Shown here: one piece after another, positions 8,605 through 14,353 of the stretch
Layout: the number at the start of each line of letters is the position of its first letter
Position numbering within the stretch: the first letter of the stretch is position 1
From: Bacteroidales bacterium
GTDB lineage: Bacteria > Bacteroidota > Bacteroidia > Bacteroidales > UBA932
Assembly (NCBI GenBank): GCA_009784635.1
Contig: WRBG01000019.1
Location: 1-18,556, forward strand
Reading direction: 5' to 3'
Length of the DNA: 18,556 nucleotides
Notes under the pieces: generated by a model
The model's database searches: none
Told to the model about the DNA's origin: nothing
Seen by the model: only the letters and a program-made list of their open reading frames with translations
Translations under genes and position numbers: made by a program

Positions 8605-8631
8605 GGTAGGGCAAATCCATCCGGCCCTACC
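8605..8631. terminator. hairpin between S9 peptidase and cysS
   Basis: GGTAGGGC (8605-8612) pairs perfectly with GCCCTACC (8624-8631) across an 11-nt loop. There is no T tract on either side, and the hairpin runs into the last codons and stop of the convergent cysS. It may stop or stabilise both 3' ends, but it is not a classic intrinsic terminator. Confidence 0.4.
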
Positions 8632-10102
8632 CTCGCTCCCAACTGACTCCCTCTTTGGTGTCTTTGATTTTGATCCTTAGTGCCGCCAGCCGATTGCGAA
8701 TTGCATCGCTGGCGGCATAGTCTTTGCGGGCCTTTGCTTGGGCGCGAGTTTCTAAAATCATCTCCATTAAGCCATTCAGAGCTTCTTCATCAGAAGCGTC
8801 CTGCTCTTTCATACACAATCCCAAAATCTCGGCGGGGATGCTTGTCAGCAGTGTATCCAATGCGGCGCGGTCATCGGGGTGAATGGTTTCTTTTTTATCT
8901 ATCGCAGTGTTTACCCAACGCACCACCTCAAAAAGATGGGCTAAGGCGATAGGTGTGTTCAAATCATCACATAAAGCGTTAAAAACTTCTTCTTTATATT
9001 TTTGCAATTCGGGAGCGGCGACGGCGGCGGGGTGAACGGGAATTTCTACAATCGCCTTTGCCGCAGACTGCAACCGCTTCAATCCCTTTTCCGCAGCTAT
9101 GAGCGCATCATTACTAAAGTCAAGGGTGCTGCGGTAATGAGCTTGAAGGATAAAGAAGCGGATGGCCATGGGGCTAAACGGTTGCGTAAGCAATTTGTGG
9201 GCGCCTGTAAAGAGTTCTTCCAAGGTAATAAAGTTGCCCAAAGATTTACCCATTTTTTGGCCGTTTATGGTAATCAAGTTGTTGTGCATCCAGTACCCTA
9301 CCCCGCCCCTTCCGCGTGCAGCCGTATTTTGCGCCCATTCACACTCATGATGGGGAAAAAGCAGGTCTAATCCGCCGCCATGAATATCAAAGTCATCTCC
9401 CAAATATTTGGCGCTCATGGCCGAACACTCAAGATGCCAGCCCGGGAACCCTTCTCCCCAAGGCGATGGCCAACGCATAATATGTTCGGGAGACGCCTGC
9501 TTCCAAAGGGCAAAGTCCAAGGGAGCACGTTTTTGGCTCTGTCCGTCTAAGGCTCTGGTATTGCTCTGTAAATCTTCAATCACCCGACCCGACAGTTGCC
9601 CGTAATGGTATTTTTTGTCGTACGCCTCCACGTCAAAGTAGACCGACCCGCCGCTTTCGTATGCATATCCCGATGCAAGAATCTCTTTGACAAGCTCTAT
9701 CTGTTCAATAATGTGCCCCGATGCACGCGGCTCGATGTTGGGCGGAAGGGTATTCAACAAACGCATGGCTTCGTGAAAACGAAGGGTATAATGCTGCACC
9801 ACCTCCATCGGCTCTAACTGTTCCAGCCGCGCTTTCTTTGCCACCTTATCTTCTCCCTCGTCCGCATCGTTCTCCAAGTGCCCCACATCCGTGATGTTGC
9901 GCACGTAGCGTACCTTATAGCCCAAAGACCGGAACAGCCGTACAAGCACATCATAGGTGATAGCCGGCCGCGCATGCCCAAGGTGGGGGTCGCCGTATAC
10001 GGTAGGGCCGCAGACATACATCCCCACCAAAGGCGGATGCAGGGGCGTAAATAATTCTTTTTTTCTTGATAGAGTGTTAAAAAGATGAATCGGTTGCATC
10101 AT
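8627..10102 (-). CDS. cysS: cysteinyl-tRNA synthetase
   Basis: Class I aminoacyl-tRNA synthetase that charges tRNA-Cys with cysteine in an ATP-dependent reaction. The 491-aa protein begins with the family's typical FNTLSRKKE...GMYVCGPTVY. The HIGH-type signature is HLGH (residues 40-43) and the KMSKS-type loop is KMGKS (283-287). Zinc ligands C31, C226, H251 and E255 have the spacing of the E. coli enzyme (C28, C209, H234, E238). The C-terminal helical region includes ARKDYAASDAIR, the usual anticodon-side helix. Two adjacent ATGs open the gene and either could be used; the first is taken here. It lies 36 bp downstream of ssb in the same orientation, with a -7 box of its own in that gap. Confidence 0.97.
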   Translation of the reverse strand: MMQPIHLFNTLSRKKELFTPLHPPLVGMYVCGPTVYGDPHLGHARPAITYDVLVRLFRSLGYKVRYVRNITDVGHLENDADEGEDKVAKKARLEQLEPMEVVQHYTLRFHEAMRLLNTLPPNIEPRASGHIIEQIELVKEILASGYAYESGGSVYFDVEAYDKKYHYGQLSGRVIEDLQSNTRALDGQSQKRAPLDFALWKQASPEHIMRWPSPWGEGFPGWHLECSAMSAKYLGDDFDIHGGGLDLLFPHHECEWAQNTAARGRGGVGYWMHNNLITINGQKMGKSLGNFITLEELFTGAHKLLTQPFSPMAIRFFILQAHYRSTLDFSNDALIAAEKGLKRLQSAAKAIVEIPVHPAAVAAPELQKYKEEVFNALCDDLNTPIALAHLFEVVRWVNTAIDKKETIHPDDRAALDTLLTSIPAEILGLCMKEQDASDEEALNGLMEMILETRAQAKARKDYAASDAIRNRLAALRIKIKDTKEGVSWERG

Positions 10103-10118
10103 GCTACGCTTTAGCCTA

Positions 10119-10126
10119 CAAAGGTA
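10119..10126 (-). promoter_or_regulatory. candidate -7 box for cysS
   Basis: Minus strand TACCTTTG, in the 36-bp ssb-cysS gap, 16 nt before the first cysS ATG. No -33 TTTG is seen. If used, the leader would be very short and cysS would be at least partly independent of ssb. Confidence 0.45.
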
Positions 10127-10138
10127 GCGATTTTTGAT

Positions 10139-10483
10139 TTAATCCGATTCTTCGGCGTCTAACAACTTTAAGGAAAACGCCAATACCTCGTAATAATACT
10201 TGGTTTGTCCGTCTCGACCCTCAAAGCTTTTGTTCTTGATTTTTCCCTGTACGGCTACCCGCTGTCCTTTTTTAATAAGGGCAAAGTCAGGCATTTCTTT
10301 CCCACTCCAAGCCACGACGCTGTGCCAAGTAGTCTCAAGTTTCCATTCGCCGCTGCGGTCTTTATAGCCCTCTTCTGTGGCCACGGCCATCCTCAATACC
10401 TGCCGTCCGTCTTCAAAGGTGGTAATTTTAGGGTCTACGCCCACCGTGCCCGTAATCTCGACACGATTCACTGATTTTTCCAT
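10139..10483 (-). CDS. ssb: single-stranded DNA-binding protein, short form
   Basis: A 114-aa OB-fold protein. NRVEITGTVGVDP, LRMAVAT, TTWHSVVAW, IKKGQRVAVQGKIKNKSF and KYYYEVLA follow the SSB pattern, including aromatic residues on the DNA-binding face. It would bind single-stranded DNA as an oligomer during replication, repair or recombination. It stops almost directly after the OB fold: the Gly/Pro/Gln-rich linker and acidic DDDIPF-type tip that recruit partner proteins in bacterial SSBs are missing, leaving only a short acidic end (LDAEESD). It may be a second, accessory SSB, with a full-length one elsewhere, as in many Bacteroidetes. The ATG at 10483 gives a standard N-terminus. It is followed by cysS with a 36-bp gap. 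Confidence 0.88.
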   Translation of the reverse strand: MEKSVNRVEITGTVGVDPKITTFEDGRQVLRMAVATEEGYKDRSGEWKLETTWHSVVAWSGKEMPDFALIKKGQRVAVQGKIKNKSFEGRDGQTKYYYEVLAFSLKLLDAEESD

Positions 10484-10639
10484 TTGGTAAAAGATTTATT
10501 GATTTTTAAAATTTTTGACAGGCAAAGTAATAATTTGTTTTTCAGATGATTCGTAAATGAAATATTTAAAAACGTATAAATTCGTTTAAGACGGCCCCAA
10601 AGGGCGACCAAAAGCCCGTCTGACTATGGGAAATCGAAT

Positions 10640-10647
10640 TATTTTTG
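10640..10647 (+). promoter_or_regulatory. candidate -7 box for the zinc-ribbon gene
   Basis: TATTTTTG matches TAnnTTTG and ends 18 nt before the ATG at 10666. The TTG inside this box is the in-frame alternative start at 10645, which is another reason to reject that start. Confidence 0.45.
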
Positions 10648-10665
10648 CAGAGAAAATGTAAGACT

Positions 10666-11013
10666 ATGCACTGTTTGGCTTGCGGAGCCTCCATTCGGGG
10701 AAGGGTAGATAAGCGGTTTTGCGACGATGCATGCCGGAGCGGGTTTCACAACCAAAAACACCGCGAACAGGATGCTTTTGTATTAAAGGTTAACAAAATC
10801 CTAAAGAGAAACCGAAAAATCTTAGCCGGCTGCCACAATCCGGAACTCCAACCGGTCTTGATTAGAAGGCTGCTGGAAGAAGGCTTTCTTTTTGGCTATT
10901 GTACCCATATAGAGCCTATTGGCAGAAAAAAGGGATGCATTAGTTTTTGCTACGACTACGGCTACAAAGCCGTCAACAAAACTCAAGTAGAAATTGTACA
11001 TAAGCGTTCATAA
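10666..11013 (+). CDS. conserved small zinc-ribbon protein, function unknown
   Basis: A 115-aa protein starting at ATG 10666. A TTG seven codons upstream is in frame but lies in the likely promoter box. The N-terminus has a four-Cys knuckle, CLACG then FCDDACR (CxxC...CxxxC), with GRVDKRFC between, typical of a structural zinc ribbon. The remainder is basic and helical (VLKVNKILKRNRKIL), followed by LLEEGFLFGYCTHIEPIGRKKGCISFCYDYGY, a pattern I recall from uncharacterised small Bacteroidetes proteins. The basic charge and zinc finger suggest nucleic-acid binding, but this is inference. No signal peptide is present. It lies upstream of ispF on the same strand with 74 bp between, and ispF has its own -7 box. 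Confidence 0.75.
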   Translation: MHCLACGASIRGRVDKRFCDDACRSGFHNQKHREQDAFVLKVNKILKRNRKILAGCHNPELQPVLIRRLLEEGFLFGYCTHIEPIGRKKGCISFCYDYGYKAVNKTQVEIVHKRS

Positions 11014-11024
11014 GCAAATATGCC

Positions 11025-11032
11025 TATCTTTG
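11025..11032 (+). promoter_or_regulatory. candidate -7 box for ispF
   Basis: TATCTTTG, exact TAnnTTTG match, 12 nt after the zinc-ribbon stop codon and 55 nt before the chosen ispF ATG. No clear -33 TTTG. Confidence 0.5.
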
Positions 11033-11087
11033 TCCTCCTGTTGATTGAATCAACAACCCAAATACACAGTCATTAACATTGATTAAT

Positions 11088-11579
11088 ATGTCTCTGAGGA
11101 TTGGCAACGGCTACGATGTACACAAACTGGAATCCGGACTCCCCTTTTTCTTGGGAGGCGTGGAAATTCCCCACAGTCGGGGCGCTTTGGCCCATTCTGA
11201 CGGAGACGCCTTGATTCACGCCTTGTGCGACGCCCTTTTAGGCGCCGCCGCTTTGGGCGATATAGGCCAACATTTTCCCGATACCTTGCCCGAATACAAG
11301 GGCATCGACAGCAAAATCCTCTTATCCAAAACAGTAGACCTGCTGCGGACCCAAGGCTATAGGCCGGTCAATGTAGATGCGGTCATCTGTTTACAGGCTC
11401 CCAAGCTGGCGCCGTTTATCCCTCAAATGCGGACTGCTTTGGCCCAAATCCTCTCCATTCCCCAAGATGCGGTATCGGTTAAGGCCACCACTACCGAATC
11501 ATTGGGCTTTGTAGGCAGGGAAGAGGGCGTGGCTGTATATGCCGTTTGCCTTATCGAAACCTTAGACGAACTCGATTAA
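11088..11579 (+). CDS. ispF: 2-C-methyl-D-erythritol 2,4-cyclodiphosphate synthase
   Basis: Converts 4-diphosphocytidyl-2-C-methylerythritol 2-phosphate to the 2,4-cyclodiphosphate, releasing CMP, in the non-mevalonate (MEP) isoprenoid pathway; it usually works as a homotrimer with a divalent metal. With the ATG at 11088 the protein is 163 aa and opens MSLRIGNGYDVH, matching the family N-terminus. A TTG three codons upstream would only add three unconserved residues. Metal ligands are Asp10, His12 and His44, offset by two from E. coli Asp8, His10 and His42. HSDGDALIHALCDALLGAAA, LGDIGQHFPDT and KATTTESLGFVGREEGVAV are all intact. Other MEP genes are not in the window. The gene is convergent with groEL and shares its terminator. 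Confidence 0.96.
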   Translation: MSLRIGNGYDVHKLESGLPFFLGGVEIPHSRGALAHSDGDALIHALCDALLGAAALGDIGQHFPDTLPEYKGIDSKILLSKTVDLLRTQGYRPVNVDAVICLQAPKLAPFIPQMRTALAQILSIPQDAVSVKATTTESLGFVGREEGVAVYAVCLIETLDELD

Positions 11580-11585
11580 TGCAAA

Positions 11586-11626
11586 CTATAAAAAAGCAAG
11601 ACCCGGGGCTGTAACCTCGGGCCTTG
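11586..11626 (-). terminator. terminator of groES-groEL, possibly shared with ispF
   Basis: CAAGACCCGGGG (11597-11608) pairs with CCTCGGGCCTTG (11615-11626) with one mismatch and one G-T, loop CTGTAA. On the minus strand it is followed by CTTTTTTATA, a good T tract for groEL transcripts. On the plus strand the following TCTCCACTTTA is much poorer, so ispF termination is less certain. Confidence 0.75.
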
Positions 11627-11648
11627 TCTCCACTTTACTGCATCATGA

Positions 11649-13283
11649 TTACATCATGCCGCCCATACCTCCTCCCATTCCGGGTGCGGCCATTGGGGGG
11701 TTCTCCTCTTTTTTCTCCACCACCACACATTCGGTAGTGAGGAACATACCTGCTACGGAAGCGGCGTTTTCCAAAGCAACGCGGGCTACCTTGGTGGGGT
11801 CAATGACTCCGGCTGCATACAGGTGTTCGTACACGTCGGTACGGGCGTTGAATCCAAAGTCATCTTTGCCTTCTTTTACCCTTTGTACCACTACGCTGCC
11901 CTCAATACCGGCATTTTCCACAATCCGGCGAAGAGGCTCCTCGATGGCGCGGGCCACAATGGCAATACCGGTGGTTTCGTCCTCGTTATCGCCTTTTAAT
12001 TTGGTCAGTACCTCGATGGCGCGGATATAAGCCACTCCACCGCCCGGAACAATGCCCTCTTCTACCGCTGCGCGGGTAGCGCTCAATGCGTCGTCAACCC
12101 GGTCTTTCTTTTCTTTCATCTCTACTTCGGAAGCTGCGCCCACACACAATACTGCCACGCCTCCGGCCAATTTGGCCAAACGCTCTTGCAGTTTTTCACG
12201 GTCGTAATCGCTGGTGGTCAGCTCCATTTGTTTGCGAATTTGGGCAACGCGATTGGTGATTTGCTCTTTGGCGCCCGCTCCGTTGACAACGGTGGTATTT
12301 TCTTTATCAATCGAAACTTTCTCTGCCTTTCCAAGCATATCCAAGGTGGCGGTTTCTAACTTAATTCCTTTGTCTTCTGTAATTACCATGCCGCCGGTTA
12401 GGATGGCAATATCTTCGAGCATTTCTTTACGGCGGTCTCCAAAGCCGGGGGCTTTGACGGCGGCAATCTTGAGCGTCCCACGCAAACGATTCACCACCAA
12501 GGTGGCCAGAGCTTCTCCATCTACATCTTCTGCAATAATCAACAGTGCGCGACCGCTTTGTGCTACCGGTTCCAATACCGGCATCAGGTCTTTCATGGTA
12601 GAAATCTTTTTATCGGTAATCAGAATCAAGGGATTCTCCAAGGCTACCTCCATCTTTTCGGGATTGGTAATAAAGTATGCCGATATATAACCTCGGTCAA
12701 ATTGCATACCTTCTACCACTTTTACCTCGGTCTCGGTACCTTTGGCTTCTTCTACGGTAATCACTCCTTCTTTTTTAACCTTGCTCATGGCTTCGGCAAT
12801 CAACTTTCCGATATTGGCGTCGTTGTTGGCAGAAATCGAGGCAACCTGCTCAATCTTGGTAATGTCGTCTCCTACCGATTTGCTTTGCTCTTTAAGACTG
12901 GCGACTACGGCAACCACCGCCTTATCTATCCCACGTTTAAGGTCCATGGGATTGGCGCCGGCCGTTACATTTTTCAAGCCTACGTTAATAATGGATTGGG
13001 CCAATACGGTAGCCGTGGTGGTTCCATCTCCGGCTTGGTCTCCGGTTTTGGAAGCTACTTCCTTGACCATTTGGGCGCCCATGTTGGCAAAACGGTCCTC
13101 CAGCTCAATTTCTTTAGCAACCGTTACCCCATCCTTGGAAATTTGGGGCGCTCCGTATTTTTTATCGAGAACCACATTGCGACCCTTGGGGCCCAAAGTA
13201 ATGCGCACGGCGTTGGCGAGCATGTCTACTCCTTCCTTCATTTTGTCCCGTGCTTCCATATTGAATTTAATTTCTTTTGCCAT
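11649..13283 (-). CDS. groEL: 60 kDa chaperonin GroEL
   Basis: ATP-driven tetradecameric chaperonin that folds cytosolic proteins under the GroES lid. The 544-aa length is normal. Visible hallmarks include the N-terminal AKEIKFNMEARDKM, the ATP site LGPKGRNVVLDKKYG and GDGTTTATVLAQSI, apical-domain blocks around EGMQFDRGYISAYF, and AVKAPGFGDRRKEMLEDIA. The intermediate and equatorial signature AVEEGIVPGGGVAY is also present. The protein ends in the typical Gly/Met-rich tail GMGGGMGGMM. It follows groES by 36 bp on the same strand, the standard groESL operon. No CIRCE element is seen upstream. The long antisense open frames over it are coding shadows. Confidence 0.99.
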   Translation of the reverse strand: MAKEIKFNMEARDKMKEGVDMLANAVRITLGPKGRNVVLDKKYGAPQISKDGVTVAKEIELEDRFANMGAQMVKEVASKTGDQAGDGTTTATVLAQSIINVGLKNVTAGANPMDLKRGIDKAVVAVVASLKEQSKSVGDDITKIEQVASISANNDANIGKLIAEAMSKVKKEGVITVEEAKGTETEVKVVEGMQFDRGYISAYFITNPEKMEVALENPLILITDKKISTMKDLMPVLEPVAQSGRALLIIAEDVDGEALATLVVNRLRGTLKIAAVKAPGFGDRRKEMLEDIAILTGGMVITEDKGIKLETATLDMLGKAEKVSIDKENTTVVNGAGAKEQITNRVAQIRKQMELTTSDYDREKLQERLAKLAGGVAVLCVGAASEVEMKEKKDRVDDALSATRAAVEEGIVPGGGVAYIRAIEVLTKLKGDNEDETTGIAIVARAIEEPLRRIVENAGIEGSVVVQRVKEGKDDFGFNARTDVYEHLYAAGVIDPTKVARVALENAASVAGMFLTTECVVVEKKEENPPMAAPGMGGGMGGMM

Positions 13284-13319
13284 ATCTGTTTGGTATTAAA
13301 TGATTATTTAAAGTTCGTA

Positions 13320-13589
13320 TTATAAAACGGCCAATACATCGGATTGACGCATCATTAGGTAATCTTTACCTTCTACGGTAATTTCAGTACCGGCATATTT
13401 GCCGTAAAGCACTAGGTCTCCCTGTTTTAGTTCCATAGGTTCGTCTTTCTTGCCGCATCCAACGGCAATGACCGTTCCTCTTTGCGGTTTTTCTTTGGCG
13501 GTGTCGGGGATGTAAATACCGCTTGCTGTTTTGGTTTCGGCTTCTGCGGGCTCAATCAGAACCCTGTCTGCTAAAGGCTTAATGTTCAT
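13320..13589 (-). CDS. groES: 10 kDa co-chaperonin GroES
   Basis: Heptameric lid of the GroEL chamber. The 89-aa protein begins MNIKPLADRVLIEP, with the usual GIYIPDTAKEKPQRGTVIAVG block containing the mobile loop, and then GDLVLYGKYAGTEI and YLMMRQSDVLAVL. The length is slightly below the common 94-97 but all core strands are there. First gene of groESL; its leader faces the divergent tadA across about 147 bp. I see no perfect TAnnTTTG box upstream, only one-mismatch forms (TGCTTTTG, TCCCTTTG on the minus strand), which might mean a different, heat-responsive promoter. Confidence 0.98.
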   Translation of the reverse strand: MNIKPLADRVLIEPAEAETKTASGIYIPDTAKEKPQRGTVIAVGCGKKDEPMELKQGDLVLYGKYAGTEITVEGKDYLMMRQSDVLAVL

Positions 13590-13662
13590 AGCTTTGAAAT
13601 TTATTTATAGTTTTTAATGTTTTCTGACCCTATCTAAAGCAAAAGCAATGCCACAAAGGGAC

Positions 13663-13681
13663 GACTGTCAATTTTGCAGTC
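13663..13681. promoter_or_regulatory. inverted repeat GACTG-N9-CAGTC in the groES-tadA gap
   Basis: GACTG (13663-13667) and CAGTC (13677-13681) are separated by 9 bp, about 75 bp upstream of groES. The geometry recalls HrcA's CIRCE operator, but the arm sequence is unlike CIRCE. Candidate operator only. Confidence 0.25.
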
Positions 13682-13702
13682 CCCGCCCTCCTTTCCTGTC
13701 AT

Positions 13703-13731
13703 TTTGCCCAATGAATAAATCTTTATCTTTG
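13703..13731 (+). promoter_or_regulatory. candidate promoter for tadA
   Basis: TTTG (13703-13706), a 17-bp spacer, then TATCTTTG (13724-13731). The -7 box is exact and the spacing slightly short. The tadA ATG begins only 5 nt after the box, which would give an almost leaderless transcript. Confidence 0.5.
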
Positions 13732-13736
13732 CAGGC

Positions 13737-14198
13737 ATGACAGTATACACCCCTTTTTCTACGAATCCCCATACGGCCTTTATGGCAGAAGCGCTTAAAG
13801 AAGCCCGGGCGGCGGAAGCCAAAGGCGAAGTACCGGTGGGCGCCGTGGTTGTATGCCAAAATCGAATTATTGCCCGAGCCCACAATTTGACCGAAACCCT
13901 TCGAGACCCGACCGCCCATGCAGAAATGCAGGCCATTACCTCCGCCACCCACGCTATTGGGGGCAAATATCTGCCCGACTGTACTCTGTATGTAACGCTG
14001 GAACCCTGCGTCATGTGCGCCGGAGCCCTTCAATGGGCGCAGACAGGCCGGCTTGTATACGGAGCCTCTGACCCCAAGCGCGGATTCATGAAGATTGGCC
14101 CTCACTTGCTCCACCCAAAAACAGAGGTTGTATCCGGAGTATTGGAAGCGCCCTGTTCCGAACTTTTGACCCGCTTTTTTGCAGGAAAAAGAATTTAG
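13737..14198 (+). CDS. tadA: tRNA-specific adenosine deaminase TadA
   Basis: Zinc-dependent deaminase that converts A34 to inosine in tRNA-Arg(ACG). The 153-aa protein has the zinc and catalytic signature TAHAEMQA (His61, Glu63) and EPCVMC (Cys91, Cys94). It also has the N-terminal MAEALKEARAAEAKGEVPVGAVVV block and the KRGFMKIGPHLLHP region typical of TadA rather than cytidine or guanine deaminases. The ATG at 13737 gives 15 residues before the conserved Phe-Met, slightly longer than usual; the next Met (residue 16) would cut into the first helix. The start lies immediately after a perfect -7 promoter box. It is divergent from groES, and tRNA-Gln follows. Confidence 0.92.
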   Translation: MTVYTPFSTNPHTAFMAEALKEARAAEAKGEVPVGAVVVCQNRIIARAHNLTETLRDPTAHAEMQAITSATHAIGGKYLPDCTLYVTLEPCVMCAGALQWAQTGRLVYGASDPKRGFMKIGPHLLHPKTEVVSGVLEAPCSELLTRFFAGKRI

Positions 14199-14208
14199 CT
14201 TATCTTTG
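14178..14208 (+). promoter_or_regulatory. promoter of tRNA-Gln inside the end of tadA
   Basis: TTTG (14178-14181), a 19-bp spacer, and TATCTTTG (14201-14208) fit the Bacteroides -33/-7 consensus exactly. The -33 box is within the last tadA codons and the -7 box just after its stop. tRNA-Gln starts 24 nt downstream. Confidence 0.7.
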
Positions 14209-14232
14209 CGGCCGCAAAAAAGCTTTGCTCAT

Positions 14233-14303
14233 TGACCCATGGTGTAATGGTAGCACTACAGATTTTGGTTCTGTCTGTCTAGGTTCGAATCCTGGTGGGT
14301 CAA
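14233..14303 (+). tRNA. tRNA-Gln (anticodon TTG)
   Basis: A 71-nt cloverleaf: acceptor TGACCCA pairs with TGGGTCA; D stem GTGT/GCAC; anticodon stem ACAGA/TCTGT around loop TTTTGGT; T arm CTAGG/CCTGG around TTCGAAT; discriminator A. Anticodon TTG reads CAA and, by wobble, CAG glutamine codons. CCA is not encoded. It has its own upstream promoter. Confidence 0.95.
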
Positions 14304-14311
14304 CAAAAGCA

Positions 14312-14353
14312 ATGCGCTACAAAGCGTATGAGATGATAAACCATCTGTTTTTT
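14312..14353 (+). terminator. candidate tandem-hairpin terminator for tRNA-Gln
   Basis: ATGCGCT/AGCGTAT (14312-14329, 7 bp, 4-nt loop, one G-T) is followed by AGATG/CATCT (14331-14346, 6-nt loop) and then GTTTTTT. Both lie in the 3' end of the opposing lipoprotein gene. The second stem is short, so this is moderate evidence only. Confidence 0.4.

Noticed and set aside
11079..11087. TTG start for ispF three codons upstream
   Set aside because: ATG at 11088 gives the family-standard N-terminus; the extra residues are not conserved.
12558..13325. 255-codon open frame on the plus strand across groEL
   Set aside because: It is fully antisense to groEL, has a composition explained by the codon bias of the real gene, and shows no recognisable domain.
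13590..13736. CIRCE/HrcA operator upstream of groES
   Set aside because: The CIRCE arms TTAGCACTC/GAGTGCTAA are absent; only an unrelated 5-bp dyad is present.
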